From positions 17,552,157 through 17,616,156 of the forward strand of contig JARWKL010000016.1 of NCBI GenBank assembly GCA_029961685.1: DNA of 64,000 bases, read 5' to 3'. The position numbers and the translations under genes are program-made. Position 1 is the first letter of the stretch; each line of letters starts with the position of its first letter. This document shows, one piece after another, positions 45,179 through 58,147 of the stretch. The stretch comes from Aristolochia californica. Its lineage: Eukaryota > Streptophyta > Magnoliopsida > Piperales > Aristolochiaceae. The notes under the pieces are model-generated. The model did not search any database. It saw only the letters and a list, made by a program, of their open reading frames with translations, and was not told the origin of the DNA.

Positions 45179-45509
45179 TGTAGATTTTAGGATTCCATGT
45201 TTGATAACATCGATTAAGGTAGTGAAGGAAGGAAGAAGGAAGAAAGGAAAAAGAGAAGAGAGGAAGAAAAGAGAACAAGAGTGCAAAGAGAGAGACGAAG
45301 AGAGAGAGAGAAAGAGAGAGCTTGTTGGTGAAAGAGAGGCGAGGATTAGGGACGTGAGATTGGATACCTTAATCCTCCTTAAACTTTATTTATAGATGTA
45401 AAAAAATAAGAATTACAAGAATACCCTTCATCCTAGTAGGTGTAAATAAAAGACAAGACTATGAGCTTATTACATCAATGACAGTCAATGTTGATCATAT
45501 ATTCTAACA
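45179..45509 (-). mobile_element. 3' LTR of the minus-strand copia at 45.5-46.6 kb
   Basis: On the minus strand the LTR begins TGTTAGAATATATG directly after the purine tract TTAAGGGGGG (45510-45520) and ends AAATCTACA. It contains a GA-rich block at 45230-45330 and AT-rich ends. A diverged relative is at 2790-3192. The 331-bp length rests on matching TG and CA termini. Confidence 0.65.
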
Positions 45510-46620
45510 ACCCCCCTTAAACTAGTCGTGAGAAGACATTATATGCCCCTAGCTTTGTGCATACAGTGGAGAGAGCTTTTGAGCTAACTGGTTTTGTGAG
45601 TATATGAGCAAGTTGCCTTTGAAACAAGACATCATTAAGACATATAATACATGCTTTCAACTTCTCAGTGACAAAGTGATAATCAACTTTGACATGCTTT
45701 GTTCTCTCATGAAAGACTGGGTTGGAGGCAATGTATATTGAAGTTTGATTATTATAGTGGAGTTCCATCAGGCCACCTTTGTTGAATCCCAACTCTGCTG
45801 GGAGGGATTTTAATCCATAGAAGCTCGCTTACAGCATGTGTTATAGCTCTATATTCCACTTTGGCAGTAGATCTTGCAATAACATTTTGTTTTAACATTT
45901 TCATGTAACAAGGTTGCCTCCAACTAAAGTACAATACCTTGAGGTGGAATTTCTATCATCTAGAGATCTACCTAATCTGCATCAACAAAACTTTCAATAT
46001 TAAGATGACCCATGAAACTTATATAATTGCCCTTGTCTTCGAGCCTTTTTCAAGTATTTGAAGATTCCCTCCCATACTTGCCAATGAGAGATTTGAGGTT
46101 TATGAATGTATTGAATGTAAGACTAACTGCAAAGAAGATATTTGGTCTAGTCACATTAAGATAAATCAACTTCTCGACCAGCCTTTGGTACTTGCTGGAT
46201 CAACTTCTTCTCCATAACCAACATATAATTTTCTATTTGTATCCATAGGGGTATCAATAGGATGACATCACATCTTTCCTATGCCTTTTAGCAAATCGTG
46301 TACATATTTCCTTTGTGATAGAATAATGCCATGCCTGGATTGAAGGACTTCAATACCAAGAAATTACTTGGGGAGTCCCAAGTCATTTGTCTTGAATTCA
46401 CTGCATATCTTGTGTTTGACTTGACTAACGCCGGTAGTATCGCTCTCTGTCAAAATAATATCATCTATATATACAAAAAGTAACATCACACCCTTATTAG
46501 TGTGCTTGACAAATACAGAATGACCCACAGAGCACTTTGTGAACCTAAACCACAAAGGACATCCAAGCTTCCTATCATGCATCTGAATCACGTCCTTACA
46601 CCTAATTTATCTAATGTTCT
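45510..46620 (-). pseudogene. Ty1/copia remnant (reverse transcriptase to RNase H)
   Basis: Minus-strand frames give the end of RNase H (NQTSIYIASNPVFHERTKHV, then KVDYHF and LAHILTKPVS) at 45517-45792. A reverse-transcriptase segment with an intact active-site word FVYIDDIILTESD, then FKTNDLG, lies at 46364-46591. Between them are stops and frameshifts. Upstream coding (integrase, gag) and a 5' LTR are not visible; sequence changes character at about 46620. Confidence 0.8.
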
Positions 46621-46974
46621 CTCTTGCATAGGAATTTGTCCAGATTCTCTCTCGTCCTCTGAGTGTGATAGCGTGTAACTCCCTCTTTTGTTTTCAATCT
46701 TTGTGAGCTCAACAATCTTGGAAAGTTAAAGGAATTTGGCTCAGTGGGTGTTGCTTTCCTAAGTTTCTTCCTCCCATTTCGTGTACGTATCTTTGTTCTG
46801 CAACTATTCCAGGGATCTGTTTTAAACAATTCATGCTGGCTCTGCATGGTTGCTCTAATTGTACAAGAAACGAGAAGCGAAGCCACAAGGCGTCTCTTCG
46901 ATGGTGATAAGTTTAAACGACGGAGTCCCCATTAATGGGTCCAGGTCATACCTGCATTTAAGGGATAAAATAAT
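46621..46974. other. Unassigned segment left of the 5-kb copia
   Basis: A short less AT-rich stretch, open on both strands for 60-90 codons, without a recognisable motif. It is the left flank of the copia insertion at 46975; its continuation would be at 52001. I could not identify a gene by joining the two flanks. Confidence 0.35.
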
Positions 46975-47152
46975 TGATAGAGATCAAAATGATCAGGATA
47001 AGAAAAGTTGAGATTGTCTCAACTTGTAACTCTACATTCATGTACATTTGTAATTCTAAAATCATGTAAATCCTTTTATCATTCTGTAACTATAAATACA
47101 TGTATCAATGAAAGTAATAACATTGGGAAATACTCTTTTATCAATTTCTACA
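46975..47152 (+). mobile_element. 5' LTR of the 5.0-kb copia element
   Basis: A 178-bp LTR running from TGATAGAGATCAA to TTTCTACA. It is followed immediately by TGGTATTAGAGCTTAAG, one base off the usual tRNA-Met primer site. It matches 51823-52000 with about 18 differences by eye, roughly 90 percent identity. Confidence 0.9.
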
Positions 47153-50100
47153 TGGTATTAGAGCTTAAGATCTGATTTTCTCTGTCGCCACCGACCATTG
47201 GTACCTGAGCCTCGACCTCTCGACACTGAGCTCACTCTCTTTAGAGCCCCGTAAAATGTTCTGTTGCACCCATTCTTTCGACTGTCTTGCGTCATCAAGT
47301 GTTTATCGCAACTGCCATAAACAGTCGCGTGCCATCGTATACTGTGCCACCGTGTGTCGCCAATGATTCCGTCATCGTTGATGTAGGCCACCGCACGTTG
47401 TCACCGTTGACCTATGCTCTGCTCCAAGTTTCTACAAAGTCTGTTGACGGTTCTAAGAAACTCTGCAACCAACCGTTGCCGCACGCTGCCACAACCCATC
47501 GCCGCAAGCCACTGGAGTGAGTCACTGGTATTCTTCTTTACCATTTTTTCTCACCCGTCGTCGCTGCACGACCGCCGCACGTTGCCGTAGGCAGTCGGAG
47601 CGAGTCACTAGCTTCCCGAGTTTTTTTTCTAGCAACATTCGGTTTGATCCGAGGTTTGATTAAATCTCGAGAAGAAGAAGAGAAGCGCACGTGTGACCTT
47701 CACATGTGCGAATCCCACACGTGATTTTCGTACGTGCGAAGCAAAAAAAAATTTTTACTCATGGTTTTTGAAGATTCTCGTATTACTATTCCTAATGCTC
47801 ATGACCCAACCACACCGTTGAAAGTACTCCACATCCACATCTCGGTCAAACTTACCTCCACAAATTATTTTAGTTGGAAAGCTCAGATAGAGGCTATTCT
47901 TTTTGGTTATGATCTCCTCAAGTTCGTTGATGGTTCTTACTATCTGCCGTCTGCCACAAAGATGATCAATAATCATGTTGTTCCGAATCTCAAACAAACT
48001 ACGTGGCTTCGTCAGGATAAGCTTATTTTTTGTGCTCTTATTGGTACTCTCATGAAGCCTGGACTATTTTGGACAGTACATATGGTTGGCCCTCGCGAGG
48101 TCACATCAAACAGATCAAGGAGCAACTCAAACATACCACTAAGGGATCTCAATCGATTTTCGAGTATATGCAGTATTTTAAACGCGAGCAGATGGACTTG
48201 CGGCCCTAGGAAAACCCGTAGATCAAGAGGATCTCACTGAGACAATTCTGGATGGGCTCGATGATGAGTACAAACCAATTATTGATAATATCAATGGTCT
48301 TGACACGCCTATCTCCTTTAATGAGTTGCATGAAAAACTCATAAACAAAGAAGTCTCGCTACGTGTTCAACAAGCTCACTCCTCTCCATTTCCAGCTTCT
48401 ACAAATCCTGCCAGTGTTCGGTCCAATTCCAGTAGGACCGGTAATCGTAATCACCGACAGAAAGGGGTGCCTTGATCACGCTCACAATCAGATACTACTT
48501 CCAGTCTCCACAATATCATCACTCCGGATGGTCGATCTCAACCTCAACCTTATCTTGGCTGTTGCCAGTTATGCTGGAAAAAAGGATTCATCGTTCCACA
48601 GTGTCCTATTTTTCGCCAGATGCAACAGTCTCTGCGACCTCCCCAGGCTCCTTGCACCACCTCTCATTGGCAACTTCGTCCTGCGACATCATGGCAACCA
48701 CGTTTTGAAACCACCACTATTGGTTCTCCTTGGCTTCTGGATAGTGGAGCATCGCACCATGTCACCACTGACTTGAGTAATATCTTTCTTCATACTTCTT
48801 ATGACGGTACTGACGACATTATGATTGGTGATGGCATGGGTCTTCCTATTATTCACACTGGTTACAAATCTCTCTCTACACCTTCTAGTACATTTGATTT
48901 AAATAATGTTATTTGTGTTCCCACTGTGCAAAATAATCTTGTTTCTATTTCTCAAATTTTCCAAACTAATCATACTTCCATTGAATTCTTACCCACTTCT
49001 TTTCTTGTGAAGAATCTTCGTACGAGGGTAATACTTTTTTAGGGTCAAACTAAGGATGGTGTGTACGAATGGCCATCGTCCCAAGTCCAGTTTCCACCAA
49101 TAATTATTTTCTCTAATGTCAAGACCACTTCGTCTGCATGCCATCATCGTTTAGGTCATCCATTGTCTCCGATTCTTATCGTGTCCACTTTTCAGTTAGA
49201 CTTGTCTCACCCTCTAAATTTTAATTTTACTTGCAATTCTTGTCAGTGCAATAAGAGTAACAATTACCTTTCTCCTACTCCACATTTGTCTCTTCTTCCC
49301 CTCTTGATATTATATTTTTGGACCTCTCCAATTTATTCTATTAATAATTTCAAGTATTATGTCATTTTTGTGGATCATTTTACAAAATATATCTGATTTT
49401 ATTTTCTCAAACAAAAATCACACGTACTTGACACCTTTATCTTATTTAAATCTATAGTTGAAAATTTCTTTGGTAAACGGATTAAGACACTCTACTATGA
49501 TAATGGGGGTGGAGGAATACAAAGCAATGTCTTGTTTTCTAGCGAGCAATGGTATCTCTCATCCTACGTCTCCTCCTCATACGCCTGAACACAATGGGTA
49601 TTCTGAACGATGACATCGTCACATTGTAGAAACATGTTTGTCTCTTCTTTCGCATGCCTCTATAGCTCTTTCTTATTGGTCATATGCTTTCTCCATTACT
49701 GTCTATCTCATCAACTGGCCTCCCACACCGACACTAAGTTTATTTTCACCCTATGCCAATTTTTTTGGCAATCCTCCTAATTATTCTAAACTATGTAGTT
49801 TTGGTTGTCTTTGTTATCCCTGACTCCAGCCATACTCCTCTCACAAACTCACTCCTCGTTCCTCTCTGTGTGTTTTTTAGGGTATTCTACTATGCAAAGC
49901 GCCTATCTATGTCTTGATCCCACTACATCTCATCTTTATGTGCCACATTATGTTAAATTCGTTGAGTTTATTTTCCCTTTCACTTCACTCTCATCTTGAC
50001 TGCCCCTCATCTGACACATTCTCCCACTGGTGTTTCTCTGTGTCCCTCCTGGTTATTGGCACATCATCTGCAACTTCGATCCTTGCGCCCTTGGCCAGCC

Positions 50101-51822
50101 CTGTTCACGATCCCCCTCCTTAGCCCTCTCCATCACCACTCCAACCCATAGTCCCACTTCAGCTTACCTGCACCCATCATCCCTATCTACTTCCTCACCC
50201 CCTGTCCCTGTGTTATTGTCACCAGATCCAAGAACAACATTTACAAACCCATCCAAAAAGTAAACCTCACAGTCCAAGTTCCTGCATCTGCCAACTGTGA
50301 ACCCACAACTGTAACTCAAGCTCTCACCAATCCCGAATGGCGTCAGGCTATGTCTGATGAATATGATGCTCTTGTTCGGAATGGTGCATGGGAACTTGTT
50401 TCCTCGGAACCCTCGCAGAATCTGGTTGGTTGCAAATGAATTTTTTGTACTAAATATCTTTCTGATGGCTCCATTGACAGGTACAAGGTTCGTTTAGTTG
50501 CCAAAGGGTTTCACTAGCACCTTGGAGTTGATTATCATGAAACATTTAGTCCTGTTGTCAAACTTACCACTATTCGCATAGTTCTTAGCCTTGCAGTAAG
50601 TCGTGGATGATCGTTTCGCCAACTTGATGTCAATAATACGTTTCTCCAAGGCACTCTATCTGATGATGTATTTATGACACAACCATCGGGTTTCATTGAC
50701 CATGATAATCCGAATCATGTCTACAAACTTCGCAAGCACCTCGTGTTTGGTATCATGAGTTGCGTCAGTTTCTCATTATCTCAGGCTTCACCAACTCTCA
50801 TGCAGACTCATCTCTATTTATCTCACACACAAGTTCAGTTGTGTTGTATATTCTGGTCTATGTTGATGATATTATTATTACAAACAACAATGATCAAACT
50901 ATGACGACATTCATCCACCTACTTACTCAGAAAATTCTTACTCAAGAATTTTGGCCCCTTGGCATATTTTCTCGGTATTGAAGTTGTTCCTCATTCTCAA
51001 GGCCTTCTTTTGTCTCAACACCGGTATATCTGTGATCTCCTTGCTCGCACATGTATGACCAATGCAAAGCCTGTCGCTACACCCCTTGCCACATCATCTA
51101 CACTCACACTTCAGTCTGGCACGATACTCTCTGATGCATCTGAATATCGAACGGTTGTTGGAAGTCTTCAATATTTGTCTCTCACTCGCCCTGACATTGC
51201 TTTTGTAGTCTTCAATAAGTTATCTTAGTTTATGTATTGCCCCGCTACTGATCATTGGGATGCTGTCAAGCATTTGTTATGATATCTCTGTGGGACTCTG
51301 GATCATGGTATCGTCTTACACCAACAATCTTCTTTGTCTCTTCATGCGTTCTCTGATGGTGATTGGGCAGGTAACAGAGATGATTTCACTTCAATCGGTG
51401 CCTATATTATTTACCTCGGTAGCAATCCTATCTCTTAGAGTTCTAAGAAGCAACAAACCGTGGTTCGATCCTCTACCGAGGCGAAATATTGATCCGTTGC
51501 AACCACGACTGCTGAGATTCGTTGGATTTGCTCTTTTCTCATTGACCTTTGTGTTTTTTTTCTACAACAACCGGTCCTTTATTGTGACAACATTGATGCT
51601 ATCAATTTATGCTCCAATTCAGTTTTTCACTTGCAAATGAAACATATAGTTTTGGATTATCATTTCATTCGAGAACACGTTTAGAGTAGTGCTCTTCGGG
51701 TGACTCATGTATCATCTCCTGATCAATTAGCAGATGCTCTTACTAAATCGCCCCTGAACAAGCTTTCTCCTCTTGAAGACCAAGATTGGAATCTCCTCTC
51801 GGAACTTCATCTTGTAGGGGCA
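47153..51822 (+). pseudogene. Interior of a Ty1/copia element, gag-pol decayed
   Basis: The plus strand shows the copia order. Gag starts near 47761 (LTSTNYFSWKAQIEAILFGY). The protease begins near 48726 with LLDSGASHHVT. Pre-integrase has HHRLGHP and CNSCQC near 49140-49250. An integrase remnant contains FVDHFTKYI near 49367-49396. The reverse transcriptase includes DRYKVRLVAKGF near 50480, FRQLDVNNTFLQG near 50617 and the active-site YVDDIIIT near 50860. A YFLGIEV word lies near 50965, and RNase H follows with DGDWAGN and LADALTKSP near 51360-51750. Many stops (for example near 50440, 50518 and 51227) and frameshifts make it non-functional. The purine tract GTAGGGGCA precedes the 3' LTR. 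The layout is that of RE1-type plant copia elements. Confidence 0.92.
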
Positions 51823-52000
51823 TGATAGAGATCAAGACGATCAAGATAAGAGAAGTTGAGATTGTCTCAACTTGTAACTCTATAGTCATGTACACTTGTA
51901 ACTCTACAATCATATAAATCATTTTATCATTTTGTAACTATAAATACATGTATCAATGAAAGTAATAGCATCGAAAAATATTCTTTTATCATTTTCTACA
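51823..52000 (+). mobile_element. 3' LTR of the 5.0-kb copia element
   Basis: This is the partner of 46975-47152, with the same TG..CA termini and the same length. The flanks ATAAT (46970-46974) and AGAAT (52001-52005) look like a 5-bp target duplication with one change. Confidence 0.9.
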
Positions 52001-52589
52001 AGAATAGCTCCGTCGTGAGAATCTGTATTCCTATTTTGAAACGTGGAAGCACTTTTGAGTGAGACGTCTCGTATGATTGATTGGAGTAGGTTGGCCAAGC
52101 TCATGCCAGGAAAAGAAAAAGGAAAAACGATCCGGTCAGTCGCTTTTTCCTATTCTTCTTATTCGTTCGTATCATTGGCCACTTTTCTTGACCAGAGAAT
52201 CATGATATGGACAAAATACTTTCTTTCACTGACTGGCCATGGACTCTCTAAAGAATCAGGATGTGGACATAACGATTTCTGACAACGCCCATGCAACAAC
52301 GGCAGGCAAATAAAGAATAAATAGAATAAAACTTACTAGGCGCGTGATGATGGCGACACAGCAGCTGAAGGGTGGAGGCACGGTTGACGAGGGAGGCGGC
52401 AGGGGGAGCGAAGATTTACAGTGCGGTTACATGGGGAGCAGCGGAGAGAGGCGGCAGCGCTTCGCTGTAGCAGAACGGGGACCGGAGGCAAGGGAAGGCG
52501 AGGAGAAGAAAAAGGCAGGAGGAAGAATCGCAATGGTAGTGAGAGGAGCAAAAACGGAGAAACGCGGGAGAGGAGGGAAAAGCTCTTTT
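52001..52589. other. Unassigned, with a GC-rich block
   Basis: 52340-52590 is GC- and purine-rich (GGAGGCGGCAGGGGGAGCG-type) and open on both strands, but simple in composition. It resembles in style the GC-rich block at 34.8-35.1 kb. It may be sequence captured by the transposon whose ends follow. No protein family is recognised. Confidence 0.35.
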
Positions 52590-53068
52590 AAAACCCTAAT
52601 AATGACTGCATCAACAAATTTTGAAATTATTGCCAATAAATTTTGTAATTCGTTGATGGTAATTTCAAAATCTTAACCAGCAAATTACAAAATTCACTGA
52701 TCTAGGGTATGTTACCCCCAATTAATTTTAACATTAGCTAGTGCAATTTCTACCAAAAAATTCTGATAAAGACTTGTGCAGCTAACGAAACTGTTCTTTG
52801 GAAGTTTCCCTCAGTAAGCATTTCACCAACGAATGTCAAACATTGTAGGTGTGTTGTTACATGAAACATTTCATCGTCGGAATTTAAAGTATTTGTTGCT
52901 AGTAATGTTTCTCAGGAGCGAAAAAATTTATTGGGAAAAATTTTCACCATAAAAAATGAGACGGCCTGGTAGTGGTTACTTATACCAGTGAATTTGAGAT
53001 TCATTTTTCACCGATGAATTTGGAAACTCGTTGGTAGTGCTTGTTCTGATAGAGAATTTTAATTCACT
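52590..53068. mobile_element. CACTA-like terminal region with subterminal repeats
   Basis: About ten short motifs of the type CA(A/C)(C/T)(A/G)A(C/A)GAATTT or its complement, such as TCACCGATGAATTTGG, CACCAACGAATG, CCAGTGAATTTGAG and CATCGTCGGAATTT, occur in both orientations. The region ends GAATTTTAATTCACTGGTAGTG, so its reverse strand starts CACTACCAGTGAATT, as CACTA transposon ends do. Dense subterminal repeats are typical of that group. I did not find the opposite CACTA end. Confidence 0.5.
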
Positions 53069-53675
53069 GGTAGTGGTATATCTTGTAATTAAGTAGATGA
53101 ATAACAAAACTTGTAATTATGAAGTACTTAATTTTTTTTTTCTTCCTCATGTACTAGGGTTTCTAACCCTCAACTATAAATAAGTAAGCAAGGAGGAGAT
53201 GTGCTCATACTCGAGCTCTCCATCAAGGTATCCTTTTCTTCTCTCAAACTTGTGCTCTTCATATATATTACCTTTTCTCTTCATCTTGTTATCTTCTTTT
53301 CTCTCTAACTCTAAACCTTTTAAAGCATGAAATCCTAAAATCTAAGAAGGTATTAGAGTAGGGATTCTAAGGTTTCAAGATCTAACATCTTGTAACATTT
53401 CAATTTAAGGTTTTTCTTGACACCGTGAAGAGCCTAAACCTAACCATAATCACAAATCAAAGCTTGAAATGTATTTGGTGCCAAAGAAGAGCGATATGGG
53501 TTATTACTCTACCACTATCACTAAAGGTAGACTCTGAGAATACTGTAGATATGAAAATTACAAGATGTCTATTTCCAACTTTGATATTGCTCAAAATTTA
53601 AAATTAATATTTTTTCACTATTCTAAAACATCAAAATCATATTGTGAAGTTTGTACACAAATATATGCACTTTCT
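53069..53675. other. Intergenic, nothing recognised
   Basis: AT-rich sequence with a CTTCTTTTCTC-type pyrimidine block near 53220-53330. No gene is seen. It may be leader or flank of a former insertion. Confidence 0.4.
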
Positions 53676-55260
53676 TCAAATTAATTTTTCAATTATGACT
53701 TTGGTGAACTTACTACTTCCACTTTTATATGTCATTAACTTTGACCAACCTGAACTTGATGAAGAATATGACATGCGAACTTGTGGAAACACCGGTAGAG
53801 CTAATACTTGAAACATCTCTTCATTACTAATCTCCACACTATATATGGAGACATATTCATCAAATGTTTCACATAAGGTCATTCGAACTAAGTTTATATT
53901 CATTGTAGTTTCCTCCTCATGATATATCTCTGGAAAACACATTTTGATCAATCTTACTTTGACCCTTGGATACAAAACTAAAGCAGCGAACATCAACAAA
54001 TTGTATTCACCCCAGTATTTCTCAAATTTCTCTTTCATTCTACTAACCATTGTCATAATGAAAATATTTTTATTTGTAAAATAAAAATTCAAACCTTCTT
54101 TTCCCTATATACCTCACTAGGATACAAATTAAAAGTAGGATACTCCCAGAAATTATATTCGTGATCATGTTAAAAACTTCTAGAATCTCATACACCATTT
54201 TAACATTTTTCCTTTCATCAAGACTTGACAAACAATCATAAGTTGGTTATCTATCTTCAAATCTAGGAAATGTAGAAGACAATATGTCACAAGTGAAGTT
54301 CCATCGAGTTGAACAGTCAATAATCAACTTTTTTGCACCTAGTTGTAGTTGATGCATAATTTTTAAAAAAGTGCAAAGTCTAGTGTTCGATAGATTTATG
54401 AATTTGACACTCTTATGCACATTCTCAATGATATCCTTAATTAGAACAAGACCATCTTGAACTAATAAGTTCAAAATATGAGCAAAACAACGCACATGAA
54501 ATAACTTTCCACTACAAACCAATTTCCTATTTCTTGAAAAATCATCTTTCAAAACTCTCAGATAAACATCATTATATGTAGCATTTTCAACTGAGATACT
54601 AAATAATTTATTTTTGATTTCTCAATCTTTCAAACACTTGTAAATTACATCCGCTATGTCAACACCACGATGAGGAGGAAGAACATGTATAAAACTCAAG
54701 ACTCATTTTTGTTGTTTCCAATTACTATCAATACAATCCCGAGTAATAACCATAAATTTAATCATTTGATTTTGGGACATCCCGAGTAAGACTAATATTG
54801 TTAATCTCTTTTAATAAAGTTTTTAATTATTTTTCTTTGCCTTGTACTCCTCCATACACTCATTCTTAATGGTCTTACTAGATATTTTTTTTTTTCATAA
54901 TTCACATTTGCCATCTTCATTACAAAATTAAATCCCTTCTCTTCTACTATCATGAATGGATGCTTATGTATAGGAATCCAATGACCATTGAGTACTCTCA
55001 TTCTTTCTTGATCATATTTGCCTCCAAAATCCATAAAAGGAAGGCCATATGAACTCTGATCAATATTAGATCTCACTGCTTGAAAGTTTATGATTTTTTA
55101 TTTTCTCATTGTCACTTTACTACTAAGACAACATTTTAAATGTCGACTCATATATGTGGTCAAATTGGTTTTACAATGAACACTTTGAATCTTTTTGTTA
55201 CCATCTATAAATGAGACTTCTTTGAATTCTAACCACACAAGTTACCTTTTTTTGTCTTTA
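53676..55260 (-). pseudogene. Decayed hAT transposase (RICESLEEPER-like)
   Basis: Pieces occur in family order on the minus strand. A BED zinc-finger remnant (VWLEFKEVSF, VHCKTNLTTYMSRHLKCC) lies at about 55245-55100; the first zinc cysteine appears replaced by serine. A segment with KYDQERMRVLNGHWIPIHKHP is at about 55040-54960. FHVRCFAHILNLLVQDGL and DCSTRWNFTCDIL are at about 54500-54270, then MKEKFEKYWGEY and ALVLYPRVK at about 54040-53950. Stops and frameshifts lie between the pieces, and the C-terminal dimerisation domain is not visible. It is inactive. Domestication is unlikely given the breaks. Confidence 0.85.
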
Positions 55261-56019
55261 GGGTACCTTCATTTAGGCACATTTATGTTATAATAGTAGT
55301 TGTAGGGGGACATGACTCTAGTGGAGTTAAAGTTATTATCTATGACGACACTAAAACTAATTTAACTATTGATGTCAATTGAGCATGAGGTGCTGACATT
55401 TTTATTTCTACAAAAATAATTAAAAAATTGAAACATAAAGAAAAAAAGTAATCTAAACAACAAAGATAAATCCAAAAAAAAAAAAAAGATTAACAAGTAA
55501 ATATAGGCACATAGATGAAAGAGGAGACAAAATGTCTAGTGGGGAGTTGTTAATTCAGCGGAGATTAGGCATTATCTCAGTCATTGTAGAGGAAGAAGCA
55601 ACTTCAATCCATCAAGAAAGAGGGCTGACTGGTCTTAAATCAAGTAGTAAATAGAATACCACTGAAGAAAGAAAAAAATATGCAAATGAAGAGGGAAAAG
55701 ACTTCTTGGTAGGGCATGGATTATTCTTGATGGAAATAGACTTGCTTTCGCTTTCTATTATGTAAATTATATAGAACCAATTGATACACCCCATCCCCCA
55801 GTACAATCCTACTAATAATGTTTATAAGCATTTGTTGAAGTAGTCAGTTGTCATTTCAATCTTCCTCATGGACCCAAAAATTGCACCTCCGAATGCTAGA
55901 ACTTGAGGCTAGAGGAAATTTCAAACCAAACCATCTTCTAGATAAATAAACAACAAAGAAATAAAACAAATGGTTATAAAATATAAGTTTATACCTTTTT
56001 ATTAAGAAAAAAGAATTCA
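55261..56019. other. Intergenic, nothing recognised
   Basis: AT-rich sequence right of the hAT remnant. It would contain the 5' part of that element, but I see no clear terminal inverted repeat. Confidence 0.4.
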
Positions 56020-56215
56020 TAAGAGGCTTAGACCTCTTCACATCTTCCTAATAGTAATAGCCATACAACACCAAGAAGCTTAAACCTCTTCCTAACAGTA
56101 ACAACTAACAGCCATATAGCACCAAGAGGCTTAGACATCTTCGGCTCTTCCTAACAGTAACAACCATACAACACCAAGAGGCTTAGACCTCTTCCTAATA
56201 GTAACAGCCATACTG
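56020..56215. repeat. Tandem repeat, about four units of 43-52 bp
   Basis: Units starting near 56021, 56070, 56121 and 56173 share ACCAAGAGGCTTAGACCTCTT followed by CCTAA(C/T)AGTAACA and AGCCATAC. They differ by small insertions. It is non-coding. Confidence 0.75.
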
Positions 56216-58147
56216 CCCCAATAGTAGGCCTGAAATAGTTAATGTAAGGACATATAAGGAGATTAGCATATATGATCGAGCCTCCCTCCAGATGGGTCAT
56301 GGAGATTGTGACATGACGAAACCCCTCCCACAATAGACTTACGTGGAAGGAGATTGTGACACGAGTCTTGGAAAATACGTATAAATAAATAAAATTTAAT
56401 ATAAAAATAGAGAAAATAATAATAAGGATGATATTTACCACTAATTGCCACTGGATAGTCAGAGACATTGCACATCAATTTCTTTACAGGGAGAAATGGC
56501 GAATGGAGAAAATTTTGAACTTAGGACAATTTCTCCCCTTTGCTAATCATAGAGAAATTTAGGTTTTCAAATAGCTAACAGATCGGAGATGACTTACCTA
56601 TCTATTCCGTGGCTTCCCTTGGCAACGTCTAGGTAAGCCACACCCAAATTCGGCAAAACAAGGAAGGAATTGAAGAAGTTGAAGATCATGGTGACTGAAA
56701 TAAGAAACACTTCTGAATATCTGGATGTTATCGAGAGAAAATTACATTCCAAATATTCCAAATCACTTATTTCTCCAAGATATTCTCTAAGTCGAAAACC
56801 AACATATCCTGGAGATGGAGAGATTTCGCCTTTCATCCCGACTGGAGGTGGAGAGGTTTCGTCCCAACTAGAGATGGAAAGGTTTCGGCGTCTTTCACTC
56901 TCGAGGCCCAACTCCTGACTCTTGACCCTACATTTAAGTAAACAAGCCGATTCGAGAGCTTTCAAATCGAACAGAATCGAACCAAAACATAGCCGAGCTT
57001 GATCTTTTTACGAACCAGATCGGTTCCTTTGCCACCCCTAAACACTAGTGTTGACAATTTAGGACAGGGTGGACGCAGAGGTCTCTATTGTTGTTGAGGC
57101 GTGGTCAGGTCCGAGATTCTTGCATTCAATAATTAGAACTTGTCCCAGACAGTCAAAGAGGAGAGTCTGCTGTCACAAGATGCACAGCCAGCCGGACATA
57201 GATGATAGAGGCACTGACTCTCTTTGTAATAATAATAATTATGTTACCTACTTCAAAATCTGGCCCAGAGCCCCAAATCCTTTTTCAAACAAACCTTAAT
57301 CTATTGAACTCTCAGTTGGCATCTCATGGGCGCCAACTCAATCTGTCTAATTCCAGATTCCACCGGTGTTTTTTTACTCAAGGAATCACACAAATTCCGG
57401 CCTTTCAGTTTACAAACATATAATATTAATCCAATAACATCAACCCAAACGCAAATCTCATCCCTAGGCTCTATCCTGTGTAAAAGACATTGAAGAGGTA
57501 GTCCCATAAATAATCCAGCCCGTCTCTTTTGACCCTTCAATGTAGACACAGACTTTGGCCCCGGATTGGACTTGCATCTATCTATATGTCTACTTTTGTT
57601 TCATTCCAAAAAAGGGGCTACTTCTCTTTGTTCTGTTTAAGTCGATAATCTTCTAAAAGTTCTTTTCTTTTCTTTTCTTTTCTTTTGATGAAGATATTTT
57701 TAAAATTAAGACCGACTCGAATAAAATAGAGGCCATGCTTTGTTGACGAGATGGTTAAGTTGAATTGAACTAAGTGAGTAAGCCATTAACAAACTCACTC
57801 AATCGAAAATTTTGATTGTGTGAAGTGATGGCAAGTAAGATTTGTTGTTATTTAATCATCCCTCTGCTTTCATGTGATAATAGTTTAAGTAGAAAAGATT
57901 TGCTTTCATGTGTGAAGTCATGGCAAGTTAGATTCGATTTTATTGACATCTAATTTTTATCGTCTTTTGATATTATAAACATATTTTCATGTTTTTTCTC
58001 TAATTTTAAGAATTTTAATTATTTTCCATTTATTTACCTGTTTACTAACCAGGCAAGTAAACTGATCTTGAATGCTTAAAAAATAATTGATTTGAATAGA
58101 TACAAATACATGAATGACAAACGAAACAATATAAGGTTTCGGGTTTA
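56216..58147. other. Intergenic; includes a hAT-like terminal motif
   Basis: TTTGCCACCCCTAAACACTAG at 57032-57052 resembles the right terminus of non-autonomous hAT elements (complement TAGGGGTGGCAAA). It is preceded by AGCCGAGCTTG and GAATCGAACC-type words. The left end is not identified. A TTTTC pentanucleotide run lies at 57660-57688. No gene is recognised. Confidence 0.4.

Noticed and set aside
46611..46935. Open frames on both strands left of the 5-kb copia
   Set aside because: I tried to read it together with 52001-52280 as one interrupted gene but found no motif or consistent frame.
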